Assembly (NCBI GenBank): GCA_030598425.1
Contig: JAUVPY010000109.1
Coordinates: forward strand, 1-7,571
Reading direction: 5' to 3'
DNA: 7,571 nucleotides
Source: Anaerolineae bacterium
GTDB lineage: Bacteria; Chloroflexota; Anaerolineae; 4572-78; NAK82
The notes under the pieces are model-generated. The model was given only the letters and a program-made list of their open reading frames with translations. It was not told where the DNA came from and ran no database searches. Position numbers and translations under genes: made by a program. How positions within the stretch are numbered: the first letter of the stretch is position 1; the number at the start of each line of letters is the position of its first letter. Below, in pieces: positions 1-5,365 of this stretch.

Positions 1-563
1 ACGTCGCCAAGCGCATTGACCGCCACCAGAGCGCCGACCGTCACCTGGCCAGCGACACGTCGTGCAGCCGTGCCCAGGCCGCTCTTGGTGACAAGGGCAG
101 GCCCCAGCAGCTTGCCGACCGTGGCACCCGTCCCGGCGCCAACACATCCCTCATCGACCGGCCCGGCGTTCGCCGACTGGCAGGCAGCGTAACCGGCATC
201 CGAGCCGGGACGTACATCAGGTCGCCCGATGGCCAGGTCAAATAGTACGGCCGAGGCGACAATAGGCACCACGCCCACACCCACGTTTAGGCCGATGCTC
301 CGTTCCTCCAACCAACGCATCACGCCGCCCGCCGCGTCCAGGCCGTAGGCGCTGCCGCCGGTCAGCAGCACGGCGTGGGCCTGTTGCACCAGACTCATCG
401 GGCGCATCAGGTCAGTCTCACGGGTGCCGGGCGCTGAGCCACGCACGTCCACACCTCCCGCTGCCCCCTGGCGACACAGGATGACTGTGCAGCCGGTGGC
501 CGCCTCCAGGTCAGTCCAATGGCCAACTTCGATCCCCTCGACATCGGTGATGGCGTTGTGCAT
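1..563 (-). CDS. P1-family (S58, DmpA-like) peptidase, 3' end off window
   Basis: The reading frame opens at ATG 563-561 and stays open to the window edge, giving 187 residues plus two bases; the C-terminal part is missing. The N-terminus (MHNAITDVEGIEVGHWTD) and the blocks VDVRGSAPGTRETDL (about 38-52), LLTGGSAYGLDAAGGVMRWLEE (about 66-87) and GAGTGATVGKLLGP (about 142-155) are characteristic of the P1/S58 family. This family comprises DmpA/BapA-type aminopeptidases with L-aminopeptidase/D-esterase activity, which self-cleave to expose an N-terminal nucleophile. The cleavage site and nucleophile would lie in the missing C-terminal part, so activity cannot be judged. No signal peptide is visible, so it is probably cytoplasmic. 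A weak Shine-Dalgarno AGGT (572-569) sits 5 nt before the ATG. The gene starts 29 bp after the DUF1638 gene ends on the same strand, so it probably shares its mRNA. The family call is strong; the physiological substrate is unknown. Confidence 0.9.
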   Translation of the reverse strand, partial: MHNAITDVEGIEVGHWTDLEAATGCTVILCRQGAAGGVDVRGSAPGTRETDLMRPMSLVQQAHAVLLTGGSAYGLDAAGGVMRWLEERSIGLNVGVGVVPIVASAVLFDLAIGRPDVRPGSDAGYAACQSANAGPVDEGCVGAGTGATVGKLLGPALVTKSGLGTAARRVAGQVTVGALVAVNALGD

Positions 564-592
564 GGTTTACCTATGCGGGTAATAGACGTGTT

Positions 593-1294
593 CTACATAC
601 GAAGGAACATCTTCTGCTTGACGGTGCCGCCGGGTGGTATGACGACCAATTCCTCTCCCAGGTCTCCTGGCCTTTGGGGCGCTTCCAGCAAGCGTCGGAT
701 CAACCCGTCGGAGCCGATGCGCTCCTCATAGGTCAACCTCCAACGTTGAGCGCAGAATTCAGCGACCTCCGTGGCCTGCGGACGATACTCATCCAGGTCT
801 GCCTGGCTGTGGGCTACAAAGCAAAGACGCTTGTACTGGCCATACATCATATCAATGAGCGAATCGGCGTTCTCAGTCCCGTATCGGTCTACGTACTCGC
901 GATACTCCTTGAGTGGGTCGCTGCCGCTTTCCAGCCAACCCTTGGTAAGGTAGTAAGTGCCGGGCTCCTCGCGAAAAGCCTCAATGTAGGCCTGGTATGA
1001 GCCGAGCAAGATGGTAATGCAGTCGTCGGCGCGAGGGATGACGAGTGTGTGGGGGCCAGCCTTGAGCCCATCCAGTCCGTTGCCGCACAGACCATAGCCG
1101 ATCAACACCAGGCTGGGCTCGGGCAGCGCATCGAGCTGATCTTGGAGGGCGGGTGTCATCTTCTCCGGTCGGATGTGGAGGCCGTAGTCCAAATAGGTGG
1201 TAGGGGTGTCACCATCGTCGAGCAGGTGAGGTTGGATCAGGCTTTGCATTACTTGGCAGGCCAAGATGACAACAGGTTTTCGCTTATCGGACAT
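593..1294 (-). CDS. DUF1638 domain-containing protein
   Basis: This 233-residue protein matches my recollection of the DUF1638 family. Seen blocks: VVILACQVM near the N-terminus (8-16), SLVLIGYGLCGNGLDGL (61-77), HTLVIPRADDCITILLGS (82-99) and the PGTYYLTKGWLESG stretch (111-124). Cysteines 13, 70 and 92 sit inside the most conserved-looking blocks and could bind a metal or cofactor; that is inference. Family members often occur near corrinoid-dependent methyltransferase genes in methanogens and anaerobes, but none is visible here and the biochemical function is not established. The frame extends 42 codons upstream to a TTG. I chose ATG 1294-1292 because the homologous part begins there and a strong GGAGG lies 6 nt upstream. 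The gene overlaps the end of the preceding glycosyltransferase by 11 bp, which suggests translational coupling. It appears soluble. Confidence 0.85.
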   Translation of the reverse strand: MSDKRKPVVILACQVMQSLIQPHLLDDGDTPTTYLDYGLHIRPEKMTPALQDQLDALPEPSLVLIGYGLCGNGLDGLKAGPHTLVIPRADDCITILLGSYQAYIEAFREEPGTYYLTKGWLESGSDPLKEYREYVDRYGTENADSLIDMMYGQYKRLCFVAHSQADLDEYRPQATEVAEFCAQRWRLTYEERIGSDGLIRRLLEAPQRPGDLGEELVVIPPGGTVKQKMFLRM

Positions 1295-2483
1295 ATAGGG
1301 CCTCCAACTTAGGCACCAAGGCATCCCAACCATAGGTGGCTTCCACGAAATTGCGAGCTGCCCTGCCCAATTGGGCGCGTTTTTCCGGGTCTTCCAACAG
1401 GCATAACACGGCTTGGGCAAAATCCCCAGGAGTGTCGGCCAACAGCAGCTCGCGACCGTGCGTTACCGGGAATCCCTCAGCCCCCAGCGAGGTAGCCACA
1501 ATTGACGCGTCCATGGCCATAGCTTGAAGCAGTTTCAGGCGCGTGCCACCTCCCACCCGTAGTGGGGCTACATAAACCGTGGCCCCGGCGATGTAGGGCC
1601 GTACATCGGGCACCCAGCCGGTAATTGTGATGCCGCTGACCTCGCGCAGCGGTTCCAGCCTGGGGTGGGGGCGTTGCCCAACAATGACCATCTTCGCCCT
1701 GGGGTGGCGATGCCGGATGAGGGGCCACACGTCTCGTCCCATCCAAAGCATAGCGTCCACGTTTGGTCGGAAGTCCATCTTGCCGGTGAACACCAGATCA
1801 AAGGGCTGGACCGGCCCATTGTAACCCGTGTACTCATCTAAGTCAACGCCGTTGGGCACAACACTGACCGTCACGCCCGGTGCCACGGCCAGGATCGCGT
1901 CTCGATCGGCTTCCGACGCGGCAACGACGCGATCGGCGCGGCGGCATACGTCGGCTTCGTAGCCTTTCAGGCGCATCCACTGTACGAAGGAATAAACGGC
2001 CGCCGGCCAGCGCCGGGGGATGCGCAGGTCCGTAAAGCAAGCACGCTTTTGTAGAACCCACTCAGCGTTGTGATCGTCGTATACCATCAGCGGGCGCGGC
2101 TGAACTGCTTCGATGGCGGGAACGTAGGGGCTCAGCTCGATACCCTCGATCTCAACTACATCGAAGGGGGTCTCAGCCATTCGCATAGCCAGCCGGTCGC
2201 GAAAGGCGGGTGACCACAGCCGCCAGGCCATATCCGGACGGCGCGTGGTTAGCATTTGACGTAGACGGGTGGTGTTGTTCCGCCAGGGAACGGGCAGCGT
2301 GTCAACCCATTCGCATAGCTCCAACAACGGGCCGGCGTCGTCGAGAGATTGGTCTGCTTCCAGGAAGGTCAGCAGGCAGACTTGGTGCCGTTTGGCCAAT
2401 TGCGCGATGAGGTTGAAATTGCGCAGGCTGGTTCCCTGGTGGGGAGGATAGGGCAACTGGGGAGTTAGCAGCAGAAGTCGCAT
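1284..2483 (-). CDS. GT4-type glycosyltransferase (second gene of operon)
   Basis: A 399-residue GT-B fold glycosyltransferase that would transfer a sugar from a nucleotide-sugar donor, probably during surface polysaccharide or glycolipid synthesis at the inner face of the membrane. The N-terminal acceptor half begins with the strand MRLLLLTPQLPYPPHQG, which has a glycine-containing loop. The C-terminal donor half holds VFTGKMDFRPNVDAM (231-245), KMVIVGQRPHP (264-274), GWVPDVRPYIAGATVYVAPL (289-308) and GGGTRLKLLQAMAM (311-324), followed by a GAEGF loop (334-338). This pattern resembles the GT4 subgroup that includes exosortase-associated Stp1-like transferases. One oddity: the second glutamate of the EX7E motif, usually in LEAMA, is Gln320 here (codon 1526-1524). 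The gene begins 10 bp after the upstream glycosyltransferase stops and has only a weak ribosome site, so coupling is likely. No transmembrane segment stands out. Donor and acceptor are unknown. Confidence 0.92.
   Translation of the reverse strand: MRLLLLTPQLPYPPHQGTSLRNFNLIAQLAKRHQVCLLTFLEADQSLDDAGPLLELCEWVDTLPVPWRNNTTRLRQMLTTRRPDMAWRLWSPAFRDRLAMRMAETPFDVVEIEGIELSPYVPAIEAVQPRPLMVYDDHNAEWVLQKRACFTDLRIPRRWPAAVYSFVQWMRLKGYEADVCRRADRVVAASEADRDAILAVAPGVTVSVVPNGVDLDEYTGYNGPVQPFDLVFTGKMDFRPNVDAMLWMGRDVWPLIRHRHPRAKMVIVGQRPHPRLEPLREVSGITITGWVPDVRPYIAGATVYVAPLRVGGGTRLKLLQAMAMDASIVATSLGAEGFPVTHGRELLLADTPGDFAQAVLCLLEDPEKRAQLGRAARNFVEATYGWDALVPKLEALYVR
1301..1305 (-). promoter_or_regulatory. Shine-Dalgarno of the DUF1638 gene
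   Basis: GGAGG on the minus strand lies 6 nt upstream of ATG 1294-1292, inside the last codons of the upstream glycosyltransferase. It decides the DUF1638 start in favour of this ATG over the far-upstream TTG at 1420. Confidence 0.8.
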
Positions 2484-2493
2484 CGTCTCTGCG

Positions 2494-3609
2494 TCATTCC
2501 ACTACCCGCCGATATACATCCAGGGTCTCTTGAGCGGCGCGCTCCCAGGAGAACAGGCTGGCGCGCTTCAACCCTTTGGTGATCAAGTTGGCGCGAAGGT
2601 CTCCATCGGTCAGCACCCGCCACATGGCCACTGTGAGACCATCGATATCGTGAGGGTCGACGAGGATGGCTGCATCGCCCACCACCTCAGGTAGGGCCGA
2701 CACATTAGATGCAATCGCTGGCGTGCCGCAGGTCATGGCTTCCAACGGGGGAAGGCCGAAGCCTTCATAGAATGACGGATGCACCAGCACCCGGGCGGCA
2801 TTGTACAGGTAAACCAGATCCTCTGATGGTACCCGCCCCAAGAAGCGGACGTGCTCCTCCAGGTTGAGTGTCTCGACCATATTGTAGACTTCTTCGCTGA
2901 GCCAGCCTTGTGAACCCGCCAAAGCCAGCCCCTCAGGGACCTGGTAGTCATCGAGCAGTTTGCGATAGGCCTGTAGTAAGCTCGGAAGATTCTTGCGCGG
3001 CTCGATGGTGCTCACAAATAAGACGAAGTCTCGATCGAGGCCGTACATTTCGGACACGCGACGGCGGGCCTCATCCGTATCCACCTGTCGATAGATGGGG
3101 TTGGCTGCTTCGTGGATGACGGTGATTCTCCGTTCAGAGACCCCCAGCAGCTTAATTGTATCTTGCCGAGTGCTTTCCGAGACGGCGATAATGTGATCCG
3201 TGTTGCGAACAGCTTGATCAATCTGGCCGTAGTAGCGCGCCGCCTCTTTGGTCAGGAAGTGAGGGTAAAGCAGAAAAGCCAGGTCGTGAACGGTGATGAC
3301 GGATTTGCAGTTACGCCGGAAAGGGGGGATGAAATCGGGGCTGTGGAGCAGATCCAATTGCAGATGTCCTGTCTCAAATCTTAGTGTGATTTGCTCGGCC
3401 CAGTGGTGGCTGGGTGTCCACAGTGACGCGCGGCTGAAGTTACGGCCATTTACAATCTGTGTGCCGTCCTTCCGACTCTGCAGAAGGACAAACTCATCGT
3501 GGTGGGTGTTCAGGCTGGCCATTGCTCCGGCCAACCGCATGATATATTGCCCGATTCCGGCCCGGCTGTAGTAGACCAGGCGTGCGTCAATGCCAACGCG
3601 CATATTCAA
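2494..3609 (-). CDS. GT4-family glycosyltransferase (first gene of operon)
   Basis: A 371-residue GT-B glycosyltransferase of family GT4, similar in layout to mannosyltransferases of O-antigen and exopolysaccharide clusters. The N-terminal half has the glycine-rich start [23 protein letters not shown] (4-26), [14 protein letters not shown] (103-116) and [11 protein letters not shown] (140-150). The donor half has [21 protein letters not shown] (195-215), [26 protein letters not shown] (254-279) and an intact EX7E motif, E282 to E290 in [12 protein letters not shown]. The start is ambiguous: TTG 3609-3607 has AAGG 5 nt upstream, whereas ATG 3603-3601, two codons inside, has the same site 11 nt away. 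I prefer the TTG. The gene is the promoter-proximal member of the leftward operon, and its ribosome-binding site is buried in a predicted hairpin. Sugar specificity cannot be read from the sequence. Confidence 0.93.
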   Translation of the reverse strand: MNMRVGIDARLVYYSRAGIGQYIMRLAGAMASLNTHHDEFVLLQSRKDGTQIVNGRNFSRASLWTPSHHWAEQITLRFETGHLQLDLLHSPDFIPPFRRNCKSVITVHDLAFLLYPHFLTKEAARYYGQIDQAVRNTDHIIAVSESTRQDTIKLLGVSERRITVIHEAANPIYRQVDTDEARRRVSEMYGLDRDFVLFVSTIEPRKNLPSLLQAYRKLLDDYQVPEGLALAGSQGWLSEEVYNMVETLNLEEHVRFLGRVPSEDLVYLYNAARVLVHPSFYEGFGLPPLEAMTCGTPAIASNVSALPEVVGDAAILVDPHDIDGLTVAMWRVLTDGDLRANLITKGLKRASLFSWERAAQETLDVYRRVVE

Positions 3610-3630
3610 CCATACCTTTTCAAGGAATGG
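3610..3630 (-). promoter_or_regulatory. Hairpin burying the Shine-Dalgarno of the first glycosyltransferase
   Basis: On the minus strand, CCAT-T-CCTT-GAA-AAGG-T-ATGG forms an 8-bp stem with a single T-T mismatch and a 3-nt loop. Its 3' arm contains AAGG, the only good Shine-Dalgarno candidate, and its last base abuts the TTG start at 3609. The stem would hide the ribosome site unless opened. The pairing is seen directly; the regulatory role is inferred. Confidence 0.5.
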
Positions 3631-3693
3631 AACAGGATAGGTGATAGCTCGAGTGCGGGTCTATAAGATGGTGCAGCTCGCTCCAAAGAAAAA

Positions 3694-3727
3694 CCCCCCT
3701 TTACACGGCGTGTCCGGGATTGGGGGG
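3694..3727 (-). terminator. Terminator-like hairpin in the leader (possible attenuator)
   Basis: On the minus strand, CCCCCC (3727-3722) pairs with GGGGGG (3699-3694), with an inner ACAC-GCC-GTGT stem, directly followed by TTTTTC (3693-3688). This is the layout of an intrinsic terminator. It sits about 20 nt downstream of the predicted start of the leftward transcript and about 85 nt before the glycosyltransferase start, so it could act as an attenuator. An internal loop of 8 nt against 3 nt separates the two stems, which lowers certainty. The plus orientation lacks a T tract. Confidence 0.5.
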
Positions 3728-3753
3728 CAACACTGACCCTTAGGCCATACAAA

Positions 3754-3782
3754 ATCATACCACCGTTAAGGAGTATCGTCAA
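3754..3782 (-). promoter_or_regulatory. Sigma-70 promoter of the leftward glycosyltransferase operon
   Basis: Minus-strand TTGACG (3782-3777), a 17-bp spacer and TATGAT (3759-3754) make a near-consensus sigma-70 promoter. Transcription would start near 3747 and give a leader of about 140 nt before the first glycosyltransferase. It is back-to-back with the infC promoter, with 52 bp between the two -35 boxes. Confidence 0.8.
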
Positions 3783-3834
3783 AAATGGCAATCGGTTTGA
3801 ACGCACCCTAAATTGGGTCAGACGTAGCATTAAT

Positions 3835-3863
3835 TTGACGAAAGGGCGTAACTATGCTATAGT
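3835..3863 (+). promoter_or_regulatory. Sigma-70 promoter of the infC-rpmI-rplT operon
   Basis: TTGACG (3835-3840), a 17-bp spacer and TATAGT (3858-3863), with the extended -10 TGC (3855-3857) directly upstream, form a strong vegetative promoter. Predicted start is near 3870, giving a leader of about 127 nt to infC. The -10 lies in a perfect 6+3+6 inverted repeat (AACTAT-GCT-ATAGTT, 3850-3864), which may be an operator or coincidence. Confidence 0.85.
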
Positions 3864-3911
3864 TTGGTGTCGCCAGCCGTGGCTTGTGAGAGGGTTGACT
3901 TTCAAACTGGC

Positions 3912-3960
3912 CAAAAAGCCGTTGGCTGTTAACTTTTTGTAGGCGTCGCCGGTGACCGCC
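3912..3960 (+). promoter_or_regulatory. Possible structured leader of infC
   Basis: Two potential stem-loops precede the infC ribosome site. CAAAAAG (3912-3918) pairs perfectly with CTTTTTG (3933-3939) around a 14-nt loop; an alternative inner AGCC-GTT-GGCT stem (3917-3927) would compete with it. Next, GGCGTC (3942-3947) pairs with GAC-C-GCC (3954-3960) with one bulged C. Leaders of this operon are regulated by L20 in Firmicutes; whether this one is cannot be told from pairing alone. Confidence 0.3.
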
Positions 3961-3982
3961 TCAGCCTGCGACGGAGGTAGAG

Positions 3983-3988
3983 AAGGAG
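3983..3988 (+). promoter_or_regulatory. Shine-Dalgarno of infC
   Basis: AAGGAG lies 8 nt before the ATC at 3997-3999 and decides the infC start. A second motif, GGAGGT (3973-3978), is 18 nt from the ATC, too far to be the main site. Both lie downstream of the GTG at 3952, which argues against that start. Confidence 0.85.
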
Positions 3989-3996
3989 AAAAAGAA

Positions 3997-4512
3997 ATCA
4001 GCAGCAAAGACCAGCGTATCAATGAGGAAATTCGGGCGTCAGAAGTCCGCCTGATTGACGAGGACGGGGGTCAACTCGGTGTGGTCCCCATTGATGAAGC
4101 GCTTCAAATCGCCAGTACGCGCGATACCGATTTGGTAGAGGTAGCTCCCAACGCTCAGCCGCCTGTTTGCCGCTTGATGGACCACGGCAAGTTCCTCTAC
4201 GAACGGTCCAAGAGAGAGCGTGAGGCCCGCAGGTCTCAGAAGCAAACGGAGGTCAAGGAGATCCGTCTGCGCCCCAAGACCGGCGAGCACGACATAGCCT
4301 ACAAGACCCGTGACGCGCGCCGGTTTCTTCAAAGGGGAGCCAAGGTCAAGGTTCGCATTCGCTTTCGAGGTCGAGAAATCACTCACCCTGAAGTTGCCAG
4401 GGTCCTGCTCGACCGGATCGCTGACGAACTGAGTGACGTTGCCGTGGTTGAGAAAGCGGGCGAGATGGAAGGCCGCACAATGCTGATGATCCTGGCACCG
4501 TCCAAAGTGTAG
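3997..4512 (+). CDS. infC: Translation initiation factor IF-3, ATC start codon
   Basis: IF3 binds the 30S subunit, prevents premature 50S joining and checks start-codon and initiator-tRNA pairing. The protein is 171 residues, as expected. The N-domain spans about residues 8-78 (RINEEIRASEVRLIDEDG, then DLVEVAPNAQPPVCRLMDHG at 45-64). A charged linker follows, and the C-domain spans about 85-168 with VKEIRLRPKTGEHD (86-99), the IRFRGREITHPE block (121-132) and MEGRTMLMILAP. No ATG precedes the conserved part. The in-frame GTG at 3952 would add 15 atypical residues and has no ribosome site. ATC at 3997 lies 8 nt after AAGGAG and gives MSSKDQRINEEIR, aligning with Bacillus IF3 (MSKDFIINEQIR). 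Rare AUU/AUC-type starts are a hallmark of infC and let IF3 repress its own translation. It is the first gene of the infC-rpmI-rplT operon. Identity is certain; the start is highly likely. Confidence 0.97.
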   Translation: MSSKDQRINEEIRASEVRLIDEDGGQLGVVPIDEALQIASTRDTDLVEVAPNAQPPVCRLMDHGKFLYERSKREREARRSQKQTEVKEIRLRPKTGEHDIAYKTRDARRFLQRGAKVKVRIRFRGREITHPEVARVLLDRIADELSDVAVVEKAGEMEGRTMLMILAPSKV

Positions 4513-4567
4513 GCCTCGACTGGTCCGTTTGTGGACTTCGTGTCCCAGACTGTCCATTTTCTTTTGT

Positions 4568-4591
4568 CGCTTCGCATAAAAGTGCGGAGCG
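4568..4591 (+). promoter_or_regulatory. First hairpin of the infC-rpmI intergenic region
   Basis: CGCTTCGCA (4568-4576) pairs with TGCGGAGCG (4583-4591): nine consecutive pairs including one G-U, with a 6-nt TAAAAG loop. No T tract follows, so it is not a standard terminator. It may belong to a translational operator for rpmI-rplT. Confidence 0.5.
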
Positions 4592-4607
4592 TATCAAGTA
4601 GATAATA

Positions 4608-4630
4608 CACCCCCCGAAGCAAGGGGGGTG
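4608..4630 (+). promoter_or_regulatory. Second, GC-rich hairpin just upstream of rpmI
   Basis: CACCCCCC (4608-4615) pairs perfectly with GGGGGGTG (4623-4630) around the 7-nt loop GAAGCAA. The stem ends 28 nt before the rpmI ATG and 12 nt before its AGGAG motif. With no U-run after it, read-through is expected. A role in L20 feedback or mRNA processing is plausible but unproven. Confidence 0.6.
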
Positions 4631-4658
4631 AGTTCTGATGTTAGGAGTTGAGAGGATC

Positions 4659-4871
4659 ATGCCAAAGATCAAAACCCACAAGGCGACTGCCAAGCGTTTT
4701 CGTTACACTGGCAAGGGCAAGCTGATGCGCACCAAGATCGGTAAGAGTCACCTGCGTCGCAAAAAGTCTCACCGGGTAAAGGTGTTGTTCGATCAGATGA
4801 TCGAGGTGGAGAATCCGGGAAGCAAGAAGCGCGTAAAGCGCTTGGCGCCTTATCTCGGCAAGAAACGATAG
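4659..4871 (+). CDS. rpmI: 50S ribosomal protein L35
   Basis: A 70-residue, strongly basic protein, slightly longer than the usual 64-66. The N-terminal signature [38 protein letters not shown] is typical of bacterial L35, which sits on the large ribosomal subunit. The C-terminal half ([27 protein letters not shown]) is more divergent but ends in the expected lysine-rich tail. I chose ATG 4659 because L35 proteins begin MPK. An in-frame ATG at 4638 would add seven residues and lies upstream of the likely ribosome site (AGGAG at 4643-4647, or AGAGG at 4651-4655). It lies 146 bp after infC, behind two hairpins, and 46 bp before rplT. Confidence 0.97.
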   Translation: MPKIKTHKATAKRFRYTGKGKLMRTKIGKSHLRRKKSHRVKVLFDQMIEVENPGSKKRVKRLAPYLGKKR

Positions 4872-4906
4872 GCGACAACCAACACATTAAGCCATTATTT
4901 GTAGAT

Positions 4907-4910
4907 GGAG
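4907..4910 (+). promoter_or_regulatory. Shine-Dalgarno of rplT
   Basis: GGAG lies 7 nt before the GTG at 4918. The intervening ATG at 4911 reads only four codons before a stop, so the GTG is the real start. Confidence 0.75.
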
Positions 4911-4917
4911 ATGTCTC

Positions 4918-5277
4918 GTGACTAGAGTGAAAGCGGGTCCTCGGACCCAAAAACGGCACAAGAAGATACTTGCCCAGACCAAGGGGCAGCGAGGGACTAA
5001 GCATCGCCTCTTCAGGCGCGCCAATGAAGCGACGATGAAATCGCTGTGGTACGCCTATCGCGACCGGCGGACTCGAAAGCGCAATTTTCGCCGTTTGTGG
5101 ATTACGCGTATTAACGCGGCCGCCCGGCAGAATGGTTTGAGCTACAGCCGGTTTATGTATGGGTTAAAAGAGGCTGGTATCGAGCTAGATCGCAAGGTGC
5201 TTGCTGATATGGCCGTGCACGACGCGGAAGGGTTTGCCAGTTTGGCCGAGGCGGCACGCTCCACGATTGAGGCGTAA
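4918..5277 (+). CDS. rplT: 50S ribosomal protein L20, GTG start
   Basis: A 119-residue basic protein of the standard length for L20, an early 23S rRNA assembly protein. The N-terminal extension [26 protein letters not shown] is followed by the globular part with [58 protein letters not shown], a near-textbook family block. The start is GTG 4918, supported by the universal MTRVK N-terminus and a GGAG 7 nt upstream. It is the last gene of the infC-rpmI-rplT operon. In E. coli and Bacillus, L20 represses its own operon by binding the mRNA; the hairpins upstream of rpmI or the infC leader are the places to look for that here. Downstream lies a repeat-rich convergent gap. Confidence 0.98.
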   Translation: MTRVKAGPRTQKRHKKILAQTKGQRGTKHRLFRRANEATMKSLWYAYRDRRTRKRNFRRLWITRINAAARQNGLSYSRFMYGLKEAGIELDRKVLADMAVHDAEGFASLAEAARSTIEA

Positions 5278-5280
5278 CGG

Positions 5281-5344
5281 GCAAATCAACAAATCAGCAA
5301 ATCTGCAAATCGACAAATCGATAAATCTGCAAATCAGCAAACAG
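5281..5344. repeat. Tandem 8-nt repeat, consensus GCAAATCN, about eight units
   Basis: Eight adjoining 8-nt units begin 4 bp after the rplT stop: GCAAATCA, ACAAATCA, GCAAATCT, GCAAATCG, ACAAATCG, ATAAATCT, GCAAATCA and the degenerate GCAAACAG. The array is non-coding and AT-richer than the flanking genes. The short unit and absence of spacers rule out CRISPR. It may be a slippage-prone microsatellite or part of a transcript 3' end. Confidence 0.85.
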
Positions 5345-5365
5345 ATCGCCACTGTGTATCTGTTT
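5339..5365. terminator. Perfect 8-bp hairpin between convergent genes, possible terminator
   Basis: AAACAGAT (5339-5346) pairs perfectly with ATCTGTTT (5358-5365) across an 11-nt loop, and the 3' arm ends in TTT. It lies between rplT and the oppositely oriented protease gene and is symmetric enough to work in both directions. The stem is AT-rich and lacks a long U-run, so termination strength is doubtful. Confidence 0.4.

Larger units (their letters stand above)
3610..3996. other. Divergent intergenic regulatory region
   Basis: This 387-bp gap between the first glycosyltransferase and infC holds no convincing gene. It contains two divergent sigma-70-like promoters, a minus-strand leader with two hairpins, and a plus-strand infC leader with potential stem-loops and two purine-rich ribosome-binding motifs. 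Between the promoters, 3805-3818 is an imperfect dyad (ACCC-N6-GGGT) that could be an operator or chance. Confidence 0.75.

Noticed and set aside
1295..1420. TTG 1420 as the start of the DUF1638 gene
   Set aside because: It would overlap the glycosyltransferase by over 130 bp and add residues unlike the family, while ATG 1294 has GGAGG at ideal spacing.
3895..3900. TTGACT as a second -35 box for infC
   Set aside because: Nothing like a -10 box occurs at 16-18 bp spacing downstream.
3952..3996. GTG 3952 as the infC start
   Set aside because: The Shine-Dalgarno motifs lie downstream of it, the added 15 residues are unlike IF3, and the ATC at 3997 aligns with known IF3 N-termini.
4039..4557. 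172-codon open frame antisense to infC
   Set aside because: It lies opposite a certain infC frame, has a composition typical of a shadow frame, and shows no recognisable family.
4601..4606. GATAAT as an internal promoter -10 for rpmI
   Set aside because: No -35-like hexamer is found 16-18 bp upstream; the sequence is the linker between two hairpins.
5281..5344. CRISPR array
   Set aside because: Units are 8 nt and directly adjoining, with no spacers and no cas genes nearby.
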